DNA of 64,000 nt, taken from the NCBI RefSeq assembly GCF_029029505.1, contig NZ_JAKJSD010000009.1, forward strand, positions 108,320-172,319. Direction: 5' to 3'. Source of the stretch: Ancylomarina sp. DW003. Lineage in GTDB: Bacteria; Bacteroidota; Bacteroidia; Bacteroidales; Marinifilaceae. A program made the position numbers and the translations under genes. Positions 31,149-40,039 of the stretch are shown in pieces. Below the pieces are notes generated by a model. The model had not been told where the DNA came from. It saw only the letters and a list, made by a program, of their open reading frames with translations, and searched no databases. The first letter of the stretch is position 1, and each line of letters begins with the position of its first letter.

Positions 31149-32537
31149 TTATTTAAAAAGCTTTTTATCATCGTTTTCACTCAGATGATAGAATTTTCCA
31201 TTTTTAATTAGCAGAGCTTGATTTGGTATGGCATCATCTGCCAAAGGAATATTTACATTTATAATTTTAGCATTAAATGAAGCACTTAATATTTCATTCT
31301 CTGTATGTCCCACTACAATTCTTGAAACATTAAGTTTTTCTAGAATACCATCAAGTTCATCTTCAGTAATTTTCTTATACTTCGCACGATCCATAAAGTA
31401 ACCTCTGTACCAAAATGGACCAAAAGATCTCAATATTTGTGTATATTCTTCCTCATTTTCAGCGTTCGAACCTGCAACAAGGTATTGTCTCATCATACGA
31501 TTTACTTGTTCCGGGCTTATGCCTGATTCAACTTGTTTTTTCGATATGCCACCATGTACAAAAAGAACATCATTTATCTTAGTCATTGAATTTTTAGAAC
31601 GTAACCATTCGCCCAATATCGAATTTGGATGAAAAAGAGCATCGTAATCTAATCCCAGATTATTACATAGGTGCTTATAATCACCAGCAATATACCTGTT
31701 ATCCCTATTAAGCACCATCAATTCATGATTTCCAAATGTAATATGGACTTGACCACCAGCTTTTTCAGCTTCTTGTTCCAAACGGTAGATGAACCAAAGA
31801 GTTTCAGTTACCTTATTTCCTCTATCAAAAATGTCACCTACAAAAACCAAGTGCCCTTTGCCCCAGTTCCATTTATGCTGTTTGTCAATCACACCATGTT
31901 CCGATAGATTATTTATCATTCTGTCGTACTGACCATGAATATCGCCCAGAACGAAAATAGATTCTTCTGTTTCAATTTGCCATTCGGGTATTTTACTATC
32001 CCTAATTGAATACTTACAAGTATCGCCAGCCCAGCCTTTAAAATCAGTTGATTTTTTATCTAAGTATTTTCCTGTTAGATAAGATTTACTTTCGATAGAA
32101 TCATGTTTTAGGTAGTAGGCATAAAGCCCATTTTCAGTTCTATCTACAAAGGGACCATCACTAAGGTTTGATAAGCCATTCTTGATAACAACGGCACCAT
32201 TTCTAAGAAGTACCTCTACTGTTTCTTGATTATTTGCTCGGATAGCATAGTTTAATGCTGTATAGCCCTCACAATTTATTGCATTTATATCACAAGCTTT
32301 TTTTATGAGTGCCGCAGTTACATTGGGTAAGGCTCTTTTTGCAGACCAATGGATAGCTGACATTCCTAAAGAATCTGGAGTATCTAAATTTATATCAGAA
32401 TTTATTATTTGGAGTGCAATTTTTGTATCACGTTTGTTAATTGCCTGAATAAGGTCAGTAGTTGTATGGGAATTTTGACATGCTATTAATGTCATAAGGC
32501 AAAATAATAGAAGGCAATTAGAAATTGTTTTAATCAT
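31149..32537 (-). CDS. Lipoprotein with ankyrin repeats fused to a calcineurin-like phosphatase
   Basis: The 462-residue product has a lipoprotein signal (Cys20, LIAC). Three ankyrin-type repeats (about 27-118) follow, with LGMSAIHWSAKRALPNVTAALI and EGYTALNYAIRANNQETVEV. The last part is a metallophosphatase of the Shewanella-like type with GDIHG (198-202), GDIFDRG (234-240), GNHE (269-272), LFVHGG and VVGHTE, so all metal ligands are present. Such enzymes are serine/threonine or tyrosine phosphatases or nucleotide phosphatases; as a lipid-anchored envelope protein its substrate is open. The ankyrin fusion is unusual and may be for target binding. The glycosylase gene follows on the same strand. 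Confidence 0.88.
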   Translation of the reverse strand: MIKTISNCLLLFCLMTLIACQNSHTTTDLIQAINKRDTKIALQIINSDINLDTPDSLGMSAIHWSAKRALPNVTAALIKKACDINAINCEGYTALNYAIRANNQETVEVLLRNGAVVIKNGLSNLSDGPFVDRTENGLYAYYLKHDSIESKSYLTGKYLDKKSTDFKGWAGDTCKYSIRDSKIPEWQIETEESIFVLGDIHGQYDRMINNLSEHGVIDKQHKWNWGKGHLVFVGDIFDRGNKVTETLWFIYRLEQEAEKAGGQVHITFGNHELMVLNRDNRYIAGDYKHLCNNLGLDYDALFHPNSILGEWLRSKNSMTKINDVLFVHGGISKKQVESGISPEQVNRMMRQYLVAGSNAENEEEYTQILRSFGPFWYRGYFMDRAKYKKITEDELDGILEKLNVSRIVVGHTENEILSASFNAKIINVNIPLADDAIPNQALLIKNGKFYHLSENDDKKLFK

Positions 32538-32839
32538 TGGTCGGTTTTAAAATTAAGCTTTGGTCGTAATGCTTAAGCACTTATTGTAAGCACAAGTTAT
32601 TTTTAGCTTAAGCTGTGCAAGGATAATAAATCTTATTCATTTGGACTATTCAAGGTGAATATTTTATTCATTTTTTTAGAGTAAGAATAACTTTGATTTA
32701 GGATAGAATGTGATGTGTGTTGAGAATTATATTTTACATATGTTGTTTTAATGTATTGATTTGTAGTGGGATGTGTGTTGTGTTTAATTCTGTATTATTT
32801 ATACCTCGAAGTCTTTTTTTTATCTATATTTGCAAAATA
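32538..32839 (+). promoter_or_regulatory. Intergenic stretch with the promoter of the second B12 locus
   Basis: About 300 bases between divergent units. TATATTTG at 32825-32832 is an exact -7 box (TAnnTTTG), placing the transcript start near the riboswitch aptamer; no clear -33 box is seen. Nothing else is recognised. Confidence 0.4.
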
Positions 32840-33055
32840 ATTGGTTCTCGTGAATCTGATTTTTGTCAGATAGAGATGAAAAGGGAATCCGGTGAAAGTC
32901 CGGAGCTGTTCCCGTAGCTGTAAGCTCAGAAGAAAGCTTTTTCACCACAATGCCACTGTTTGATATAATCGAATGGGAAGGCGGAAAAAGTTGAGTAAGT
33001 CAGAAGACCTGCCAATGCTAACTTGATTTTCAAAACATTCGGAGAAGGTGTTTGG
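32840..33055 (+). ncRNA. Cobalamin riboswitch 3
   Basis: A full aptamer: GATGAAAAGGGAATCCGG from 32875, GAAAGTCCGGAGCTGTTCCC, GTAGCTGTAAGC, TGCCACTG near 32951, ATGGGAAGGCG at 32973-32983 and the B12 box GAGTAAGTCAGAAGACC followed by TGCC ending at 33013. A weak stem AAACA/TGTTT follows before the ATG at 33120. It controls the BtuB-like receptor and BtuG-like genes. Confidence 0.93.
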
Positions 33056-33119
33056 AAGACGATCGAAGATTTTATTTCTATTGTTCTATCCTTGTATTTT
33101 CTTCTTTATCAAATATTAG

Positions 33120-35045
33120 ATGAAGTTGAAGTTTTTATTTGTGTTTCTAATAAGTCTTATAGGCTTCAATAGCCATGGACAAACTGTAGGTGTCGATACT
33201 ATTCAGTTAAATGAAGTGGTGAGTTATGGCAAGCTTAAAAAATACCAATCTGGGGCAAAAATAGAAACTATTCCAGTTCGCGATTTTGATAAGCATCAGG
33301 ATGGAAGTTTGGAGCAGTTATTGTCACGCACTCTGCCAATAGTTTTAAAATCAACTGCGGGTACATTGTCCACCATTCGTTTACGAGGAACTTCACCTGA
33401 CCACACAAGTGTCAACTTTGGAGGCATTAACCTAAACTCACTTACACTTGGGCAGTCGAATATGAGTAACGTACCTATGTATTTATTTGATGAAGTGGGG
33501 GTTCAATTCGGAAGTGCCAGTACTGTAAATGGTTCAGGAAGTATCGGAGGAGCCATACATCTTGGTCTTAAAAACAACTGGACCAAAGGTGTTAAAGCAG
33601 AGGCTAGAGCTTCTCATGGCTCTTTTGGTGAAGAGTTATATGGTACAAAAATATATATAGGTAATGGAAAATTTGAATCAGTAACTCGTGCCTATTATTA
33701 CAAAAAAGATAACGATTTTAAATTTACGAATACAGAAGTGCGTGACTTTGAAAACGATATTTTTCAGCTTGAAGATAGACAACGGAATGCAAATGTTGAG
33801 AACAAAGGCTTGATCCAGGAATTAAATTATAAATTTTCAGAGAAAGAGAAATTTATATTTAACCTATGGCTTGAGAAAGATTGGCACCTGGTTCAGCAAA
33901 ACATGCAAAGCAATTATTCTAAACCTGATTATAAAGAGCCTTATGAGGATAAACACATCAGGTTGTGGACATCGTATAAAAACGAAAAACGAGCGATAAA
34001 ATATGAGATTAGCGGGGGATATGTATACGATAATGGTATTCACAACAACAATACAGATGATACCATTCAGACTCAACGCGTAATTGGAGAGGCATGTATT
34101 GAACATGAGCTAAATAAAAAGATAAGTTATAAAATTGGTGCAAAAGTTAGTCGAATATATCCTACGGTTTATACTTATTCTAGTGATTTAGAATACGAAG
34201 ATAGAATCGATTTTTATGCATCCTATTTTCACAAGATTAATCGTAAACTAACGGCTACAATCAATTTACGCCAAGGTTTGGTAACAGATTACGACGTACC
34301 CTTTACACCAACTTTGGGTTTTAAATACCTTATTTTTTCTAAAGAGAATCATGCTTTAAACGTTAATGGAAATATTGCTAAAAGTTACCGTGTACCTACT
34401 TTTAATGATCGCTTTTGGGGCGATCAGGGGAATCCTGATTTAAAACCTGAAAAAGGGATCAATTATGAGCTAGGTTTTAAGTGGAATTATTCGAATAATG
34501 AGACTTCGGGGCATATACAACTGAATACCTTTTATCTAAATGTTGATCAATGGATACTGTGGAGAAATATAACTGTTTGGGTCCCTTTAAATGTTCAGGA
34601 GGTAGAAAGTAAAGGGCTTGAGTTGATGACGCAATGGAACTATTCTCTTTTTGGTCTTAAGACAACTTCAGGGTTTAATTATTCATATACATCAACAGAA
34701 CCAAGGAAATCACTTGATGAAACAATTCCAATTGGGCGACAACTGGAGTATGTTCCCCTACATACAGGTAATTTTTATTCAACTACGACTTATAAAAACA
34801 CCGATGTTTCAATAGATTGTAAATACACTGACAAACAATACACCGATGGAACAAATAAGAATATTTTATCATCTTATTTTCTTCTCAACTTCTCAGTCGG
34901 GCAGCAGGTTAAATTAAACAAGAAAAATAAAATCAAAATAAAGGGCATGTTAAACAATATTTTTGATGCTGATTATCAGTCAACTTATGGATTTGCTATG
35001 CCTGGTATTAATTACAGAATAAGTCTAACATACAATATCAATTAA
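33120..35045 (+). CDS. TonB-dependent outer-membrane cobalamin receptor, BtuB-like (second locus)
   Basis: The 641-residue product has a signal peptide (ends at GFNSHG), a plug (about 25-150, with LEQLLSRTLPIVLKSTAGT, STIRLRGTSPDHTSVNFG and SIGGAIHLG) and a barrel ending in MPGINYRISLTYNIN. The motif SYRVPTFNDRFWGDQGNPDL in the barrel parallels the one in the receptor at 9883, so both belong to the same subfamily, though they are far apart in sequence. The gene is directly under riboswitch 3, which is strong evidence for corrinoid uptake. The BtuG-like gene follows 11 bases later. Confidence 0.92.
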   Translation: MKLKFLFVFLISLIGFNSHGQTVGVDTIQLNEVVSYGKLKKYQSGAKIETIPVRDFDKHQDGSLEQLLSRTLPIVLKSTAGTLSTIRLRGTSPDHTSVNFGGINLNSLTLGQSNMSNVPMYLFDEVGVQFGSASTVNGSGSIGGAIHLGLKNNWTKGVKAEARASHGSFGEELYGTKIYIGNGKFESVTRAYYYKKDNDFKFTNTEVRDFENDIFQLEDRQRNANVENKGLIQELNYKFSEKEKFIFNLWLEKDWHLVQQNMQSNYSKPDYKEPYEDKHIRLWTSYKNEKRAIKYEISGGYVYDNGIHNNNTDDTIQTQRVIGEACIEHELNKKISYKIGAKVSRIYPTVYTYSSDLEYEDRIDFYASYFHKINRKLTATINLRQGLVTDYDVPFTPTLGFKYLIFSKENHALNVNGNIAKSYRVPTFNDRFWGDQGNPDLKPEKGINYELGFKWNYSNNETSGHIQLNTFYLNVDQWILWRNITVWVPLNVQEVESKGLELMTQWNYSLFGLKTTSGFNYSYTSTEPRKSLDETIPIGRQLEYVPLHTGNFYSTTTYKNTDVSIDCKYTDKQYTDGTNKNILSSYFLLNFSVGQQVKLNKKNKIKIKGMLNNIFDADYQSTYGFAMPGINYRISLTYNIN

Positions 35046-35056
35046 AATAAAAGAAG

Positions 35057-36130
35057 ATGAAAATTAAATTCTTATCGATCTTGGCCATAGCGGCTACTTT
35101 ATTTGCTTCATGTAGCTCTGATGATGATAATGATAAAGCTCCGGGAGCTGGTACCAGTTATGTGATAAATTATGGTGGTTTTTCGGGAGCTAAATCAAGT
35201 ATTTCGATTTACGATAATGAAAATGACGTTTTAACCAATGGTCATTACGAAGCGGTAAATAATGTTTCAATAGTTTCCAATGTACAATATGCTTACAATC
35301 ATGACGGGAATATTTACATGATGGGAAATAATACAGATCAGGTTTTTTGGGTAGATGAAGTTACATTTAAACAAACTGAAAATGGTATTACAGATGACAT
35401 TATTAAACCGCGCTATTGCGTAGCTGAAGGAAACTACCTTTACGTTTCATGTTGGGGTGGTAATGTTTGGGATGATATTACACTTTCTTACATTGCGAAA
35501 GTAAATCTTGATACAAAAAAAGTAGAGAAAAAAATTGCTCTGGAAGGTGGACCAGAAGGTTTAGCTATTGTTGATGGCAAACTATATGCAGCTCTTAACT
35601 ATAAAAAGAGTATTGCTGTTATGGATTTGGATACAGAAGACTTCACTTATATAGAAACTCAAGCAGTATCAAGTTATTTTATTAAAGACAATAAGGATAA
35701 TCTATATGCTTCTCAAATTAGTAGTTACTCTTCTCCTTCTACTGAAATAGGTTTGGCGTATATTAATACGACAACTGATGAATACAAACTTTATAAATTA
35801 GATGGTGTAAGTTCAAGCTATGTGAATATCATGTCGGCCAATGGTGATTTTTCAAAATTGTATGTAATGACTTCGGCTTATGATGCTAGTTATAATCTTA
35901 CTGGAGCTATTTCTGTATTCGATACAGCAACTAAAAGCTTCGAGGCTGAAAATGTAGTTGCAGGTGTTTCTGGAATAAATGGTGTAGGTTTTTACGACAA
36001 TAAATTATGTGCATTTGTTTCTCCAAGTACAACTGCTAACGGCAAATTTGTAACTTATAGCACTGACGGTACATTGATTAAAGAGTATGAAACAGGTATT
36101 TCGCCACTAATGCTTTTAGAGGTTAAATAA
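35057..36130 (+). CDS. BtuG-like surface beta-propeller lipoprotein (second locus)
   Basis: The 357-residue product has a lipoprotein signal (Cys19, LFASC) followed by an acidic SSDDDNDK stretch typical of surface-exported lipoproteins. The rest is a YncE/BtuG-type propeller with repeated blades such as NHDGNIYMMGNNTDQVFWVD, AEGNYLYVSCWGG, KVNLDTKKVEKKIALEGGPE and VDGKLYAALNYKKSIAVMDL. BtuG proteins capture cobalamin outside the cell and pass it to the adjacent BtuB. It closes the two-gene operon in front of a strong terminator. Confidence 0.87.
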   Translation: MKIKFLSILAIAATLFASCSSDDDNDKAPGAGTSYVINYGGFSGAKSSISIYDNENDVLTNGHYEAVNNVSIVSNVQYAYNHDGNIYMMGNNTDQVFWVDEVTFKQTENGITDDIIKPRYCVAEGNYLYVSCWGGNVWDDITLSYIAKVNLDTKKVEKKIALEGGPEGLAIVDGKLYAALNYKKSIAVMDLDTEDFTYIETQAVSSYFIKDNKDNLYASQISSYSSPSTEIGLAYINTTTDEYKLYKLDGVSSSYVNIMSANGDFSKLYVMTSAYDASYNLTGAISVFDTATKSFEAENVVAGVSGINGVGFYDNKLCAFVSPSTTANGKFVTYSTDGTLIKEYETGISPLMLLEVK

Positions 36131-36160
36131 TTGATCAGATCTGTAGAAAAGTTTTGAAAA

Positions 36161-36187
36161 GAGCAAACGCAAGTTTGCTCTTTTTTT
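36161..36187 (+). terminator. Intrinsic terminator of the second B12 operon
   Basis: GAGCAAAC (36161-36168) pairs perfectly with GTTTGCTC (36173-36180) across a 4-base loop, followed by seven T. Confidence 0.9.
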
Positions 36188-36499
36188 GTGCTTTCTTCTG
36201 CAAGCTAGAGTTTATAGACTCACTAGATGTAATGATTTTTAATAATGATAAGAGAAAAGTTTGGATTGTTATAGAAGGTTTGATTTTTATATTTAGCTTT
36301 AATGTAGAATTAGTCTAAATAAAAACGAACAGGTGTCAAATGAATAAAACCAAAACTTCTTTTTTTATGGAATGTCTGGAAAAAGTTGGTGAGAGTAATT
36401 TTTAATGTGCTTATAATGAGTTATATTTATTGGAAGTTGCTCATGAATAGAAACAATTCTACTATAAATATCAATCGAAATTAACCATAAACATAGCCT
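36188..36499. other. Intergenic stretch before the transhydrogenase operon
   Basis: About 310 AT-rich bases. I see no supported gene; a 21-codon frame near 36340 is probably chance. TATATTTA at 36422-36429 is close to a -7 box but is 70 bases before the gene. Confidence 0.4.
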
Positions 36500-37627
36500 A
36501 TGATTTTAGGATTATTGAAAGAGCAAGGCGCTGAGCAGCGTGTGGCTCTTTTACCAGAAATTGTCTCCAAGCTGGTAGAAGCAAAGGTGGAGGTCTGTGT
36601 CGAAACTGGCGCAGGAGTTAAAGCATTTCAAAACGATGAAGCATATAGTGATGTTGGTGCTAAAATAATCAAGAGAGAAGATCTTTTGAAGAAAGCTGAT
36701 CTGTTTGTGCAAATAGGTGAGCCTGATGAGGAACTGATTAAAACTTTAAATGATAAACAGATATGGTTAAGTCAGTATAACCCACTTTGGAGAACAGATT
36801 TGGTTAAATCTTTCCAGTCGAGTGGGATCACGAGTTTTAGCATGGATTCTATTCCTCGAACGACAAGAGCACAAGCTATGGATGTCTTGTCTTCTATGGC
36901 TACAGTTTCAGGATATAAAGCTGTTCTTCAGGCTGCCAATGAACTTCCAAATTTCTTCCCTATGTTTATGACTGCTGCGGGTACCATTCGTCCAGCTACG
37001 GTTTTAATATTGGGAGCGGGCGTTGCAGGTCTTCAAGCCATTGCCATTGCACGTAAATTAGGTGCTCAGGTAGAAGCTTTTGATGTAAGAGCTGCTGTCA
37101 AGGAAGAGGTGAATAGTCTGGGAGCTAAATTTGTTGAGGTTGAAGGTGCCATTGATGATTCAGCGGCTGGTGGATATGCTGTAGAGCAAACTGATGAGTT
37201 TAAAAAGAAACAGCAAGAGGCCATTAATAATCATGCAGCTAAAGCAGATGTCGTGATTTGTACAGCTCAAATTCCGGGCAGAAAAGCACCGCTTTTAATT
37301 CCAACTGTAGCTGTTGAGCGTATGAGAGCCGGTTCGGTAATTATTGATTTGGCTGCATCCAGCGGAGGAAATTGCGAATTGACTAAAAATAACGAAACGC
37401 TTATTCACCATGAGGTCAAAATTGTTGGTCAGTCTGAATATCCATCTCAAATGCCAATTGATGCCAGTAAAATGTTTGGTAAAAACGTGCTTAATTTTCT
37501 TCAGCTAATGATAGCTGAGGATGGCTCATTAAATCTTAATTTTGAAGATGATATTGTAAAAGGTACTTGCATCACTCATGCCGGAGAGATCTTTAATGAA
37601 CGTGTCAAATCAGTTGTTGAATCCTAA
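36500..37627 (+). CDS. pntAA: NAD(P) transhydrogenase subunit alpha, part 1 (NAD-binding domain I)
   Basis: The soluble NAD(H)-binding component of the proton-translocating transhydrogenase, which uses the proton gradient to drive NADPH formation from NADH. The 375-residue product starts LGLLKEQGAEQRVALLPE and has the alanine dehydrogenase/PNT signatures RTTRAQAMDVLSSMATVSGY and VLILGAGVAGLQAIAIARKLGAQ (nucleotide loop). The domain I loop near QIPGRKAPLLIP is also present. It is the split form with the membrane part of the alpha chain encoded by the next gene (11 bases on), as in Rhodospirillum. Confidence 0.96.
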   Translation: MILGLLKEQGAEQRVALLPEIVSKLVEAKVEVCVETGAGVKAFQNDEAYSDVGAKIIKREDLLKKADLFVQIGEPDEELIKTLNDKQIWLSQYNPLWRTDLVKSFQSSGITSFSMDSIPRTTRAQAMDVLSSMATVSGYKAVLQAANELPNFFPMFMTAAGTIRPATVLILGAGVAGLQAIAIARKLGAQVEAFDVRAAVKEEVNSLGAKFVEVEGAIDDSAAGGYAVEQTDEFKKKQQEAINNHAAKADVVICTAQIPGRKAPLLIPTVAVERMRAGSVIIDLAASSGGNCELTKNNETLIHHEVKIVGQSEYPSQMPIDASKMFGKNVLNFLQLMIAEDGSLNLNFEDDIVKGTCITHAGEIFNERVKSVVES

Positions 37628-37638
37628 ATCCTATACAA

Positions 37639-37953
37639 ATGGAACAAATACTCGTCTATTTTTTTACATATAAGGAGGCAATATTTGTGATTGCCTTATC
37701 CATATTTTTGGGAATTGAAGTGATATCAAATGTCCCTTCAGTTCTTCACACACCTCTCATGTCGGGAGCCAATGCCATTAGTGGTGTTATTATTATCGGA
37801 GGAATCATATTAGTTGGTCATGCCGATACCACGTCACTTTCTTTGGAATTGATACTTGGTTTTTTTGCTGTCATATTTGGAACGCTCAATGTAGTGGGTG
37901 GTTTTGTTGTGACAGACCGTATGTTAGAGATGTTTAAGAAGAAGAAAAAATAA
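37639..37953 (+). CDS. pntAB: NAD(P) transhydrogenase subunit alpha, part 2 (membrane domain)
   Basis: A 104-residue membrane component with three to four hydrophobic helices (about 8-27, 40-60, 68-92). The conserved IEVISNVPSVLHTPLMSG motif at 26-43 is diagnostic for the PntAB part. It forms the proton channel together with PntB. It lies between pntAA and pntB with gaps of 11 and 6 bases, so the three are one operon. The length is normal for the split form. Confidence 0.95.
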   Translation: MEQILVYFFTYKEAIFVIALSIFLGIEVISNVPSVLHTPLMSGANAISGVIIIGGIILVGHADTTSLSLELILGFFAVIFGTLNVVGGFVVTDRMLEMFKKKKK

Positions 37954-37959
37954 GAAGAT

Positions 37960-39402
37960 ATGGAACAAATAATCGGAAATATAAATGGGATTGATTTCAC
38001 CTTAGGTGAGACAATTCTCGAACTAAGTTATTTAATAGCAGCCCTATTTTTTGTTGTAGGTTTAAAACTTTTAAGTCATCCTGAATCAGCACGACGTGGT
38101 AATTTCTTTGCCGGTGGCGGTATGGTTTTGGCCATGTTTACAACTCTTATTCTTCATAAAGATGCAGGAGGGAATAGTATTCAATTGACTAATGTGTGGA
38201 TCATCCTTTCAGCTCTAACCATAGGATCTGTCATAGGATGGATAGTCGCACGACGAATTAAGATGACGGCTATGCCGCAATTAGTCTCCTTTTTTAATGC
38301 TACAGGTGGCGCTGCCTCAGCCTTGGTTGCATTGCTTGAATTTCCTAATGCGGATATGAATAATCTGGGATCAGTTTTAGTTACAGTTCTGGGATTAATT
38401 ATTGGAGCCGTAGCTTTTAGTGGATCTATGATTGCATACGGGAAGCTCGATGGTAAAGTGAAAGATATTTTTTCAGGTGTCATGAAATATGTGAACCTGC
38501 TTCTTCTGCTAGCTGTAATTGCAATTTCAATTTTTATCATGATTTCAGGTCAAACACCAGAGCAATTGAATTGGGCAATTTATTTATTATTGGCTGTTGC
38601 TCTTTTATATGGTATCATGTTTGTGATGCCAATTGGTGGAGCTGATATGCCAGTCGTTATTTCTTTACTGAATAGTTTTACGGGTATTGCAGCGGCAATG
38701 GCAGGTTTTATCTACAACAACCAAGCAATGATTCTTGGTGGTATTTTAGTAGGAGCGGCAGGTACTATTTTAACCTTACTGATGTGTAAGGCAATGAACC
38801 GTTCTTTATTGAATGTAATTGTTGGTGCCTTTGGAGGTGAATCTGCATCTGGAGGAGCTGCAGCAGGTGGCGATATGAAAGAAATTAACCTAAGTGATGC
38901 ATCCATCTTACTGTCTTACTCAAAATCAGTAGTAATTGTACCGGGGTATGGTTTGGCTGTTGCTCAAGCTCAGCACGTTTGTCATGAGTTGGAAGAACTC
39001 TTAAGTGGTAAAGGTGTGAATGTTCGTTTTGCCATTCACCCTGTGGCAGGGCGTATGCCAGGTCATATGAATGTACTGTTAGCAGAAGCGGATGTGCCAT
39101 ACAATCAACTCGTAGAGATGGATAACATTAATCCTGATATGCCTAATACGGATGTTGTAATGGTTATTGGAGCCAACGACGTGGTAAATCCGGCAGCTAT
39201 AAACGATCCAAGTTCACCAATTGCAGGTATGCCAATTATCAATGCTCATCAGGCTAAGAATATCATTGTAATGAAACGTGGTAGAGGGAAAGGTTATGCC
39301 GGGATTGAAAATGAGTTGTTCTTTGGAGATAAAACACGTATGTTATTCGGAAACGCGAAAGATAGCCTTCAAAATTTAGTTAATGAAATAAAGAGTTTAT
39401 AG
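37960..39402 (+). CDS. pntB: NAD(P) transhydrogenase subunit beta
   Basis: The 480-residue beta subunit has a membrane domain of about nine helices (about 15-280) and an NADP(H)-binding domain III (about 300-480). The latter shows VVIVPGYGLAVAQAQHVCHE, FAIHPVAGRMPGHMNVLLAE and VVMVIGANDVVNPAA, with the GRGKGYAGIEN loop near the C-terminus. With PntAA and PntAB it makes the complete proton pump. A secreted DsrE-like gene follows 25 bases downstream on the same strand. Confidence 0.97.
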   Translation: MEQIIGNINGIDFTLGETILELSYLIAALFFVVGLKLLSHPESARRGNFFAGGGMVLAMFTTLILHKDAGGNSIQLTNVWIILSALTIGSVIGWIVARRIKMTAMPQLVSFFNATGGAASALVALLEFPNADMNNLGSVLVTVLGLIIGAVAFSGSMIAYGKLDGKVKDIFSGVMKYVNLLLLLAVIAISIFIMISGQTPEQLNWAIYLLLAVALLYGIMFVMPIGGADMPVVISLLNSFTGIAAAMAGFIYNNQAMILGGILVGAAGTILTLLMCKAMNRSLLNVIVGAFGGESASGGAAAGGDMKEINLSDASILLSYSKSVVIVPGYGLAVAQAQHVCHELEELLSGKGVNVRFAIHPVAGRMPGHMNVLLAEADVPYNQLVEMDNINPDMPNTDVVMVIGANDVVNPAAINDPSSPIAGMPIINAHQAKNIIVMKRGRGKGYAGIENELFFGDKTRMLFGNAKDSLQNLVNEIKSL

Positions 39403-39427
39403 GAATTATAAAACTAAACGATAGAAA

Positions 39428-39877
39428 ATGAAACAGAAATTTTTGGTTGTATTGATGAGTTTATTTTTATCAATACCAGTCTTAAAGGCTGCTGATGTGA
39501 GAGTAGAAAACGAGGATGTAAAAAACAAAACTGAGATGAAGGAAGCAGATAAATTGGTTGTTGTTTGGACAAGTGGAGATAAGGAAGTAGCTATGAAAAT
39601 GGTATTCATGTACACCTATAATGCCAAGAAGCAAGGCTGGTGGGATGATGTTACTCTTTTGGTTTGGGGGCCTTCTTCAAAACTTCTTTCTGAAGATAAA
39701 GACCTACAAGATTACGTTAAGAAAATGCAAGAATCTGGCGTTCATGTTATGGCTTGTAAAGCTTGTGCGGACCAATATGGGGTTGCCAATAAATTGAATG
39801 CCTTGGGTATAAAAGTAAAATATGCAGGTCAAGACCTTACAAAGTTTATTAAGGAACGAAAAGTTGTAACTTTCTAG
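39428..39877 (+). CDS. Secreted DsrE/DsrF-like sulfur-relay family protein
   Basis: The 149-residue product has a clear signal peptide (1-21, SLFLSIPVLKA), then a DsrE fold: VVVWTSGDKEVAMKMVFMYT, VTLLVWGPSSKLLSED and SGVHVMACKACADQYGV with Cys110 and Cys113, then LTKFIKERKVVTF. The cytoplasmic family members carry persulfide on a conserved cysteine; a periplasmic form would be exposed to oxidation, so the Cys-x-x-Cys pair may be redox-active. It sits 25 bases after pntB before a terminator, suggesting that it is made together with the transhydrogenase. The link to NADPH supply is only inferred. Confidence 0.85.
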   Translation: MKQKFLVVLMSLFLSIPVLKAADVRVENEDVKNKTEMKEADKLVVVWTSGDKEVAMKMVFMYTYNAKKQGWWDDVTLLVWGPSSKLLSEDKDLQDYVKKMQESGVHVMACKACADQYGVANKLNALGIKVKYAGQDLTKFIKERKVVTF

Positions 39878-39894
39878 GTATATAAATAAAGATG

Positions 39895-39930
39895 AAAGCT
39901 CCTGAAAGTTGATATTTCAGGAGCTTTTTT
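39895..39930 (+). terminator. Intrinsic terminator of the pnt-dsrE operon
   Basis: A 13-bp perfect stem (AAAGCTCCTGAAA at 39895-39907 with TTTCAGGAGCTTT at 39915-39927), a 7-base loop and a T run. Confidence 0.92.
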
Positions 39931-40039
39931 TATGTCAGTAATTTTATTATACTTTATATCACTAAGGTTTTATTGATTAATAAATATTATTGTTGTAATT
40001 TCAGGAGTCAACTATTTATTCATCAATAATTTAAAAATA

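Noticed and set aside
32717..32917. A 66-codon plus-strand frame before the second B12 receptor gene
   Set aside because: It runs into the conserved riboswitch aptamer; the reading is a by-product of the RNA sequence.
36340..36405. A 21-codon frame (MNKTKTSFFMECLEKV) before the transhydrogenase operon
   Set aside because: Very short, no ribosome site, not coupled to a gene; chance is likely.
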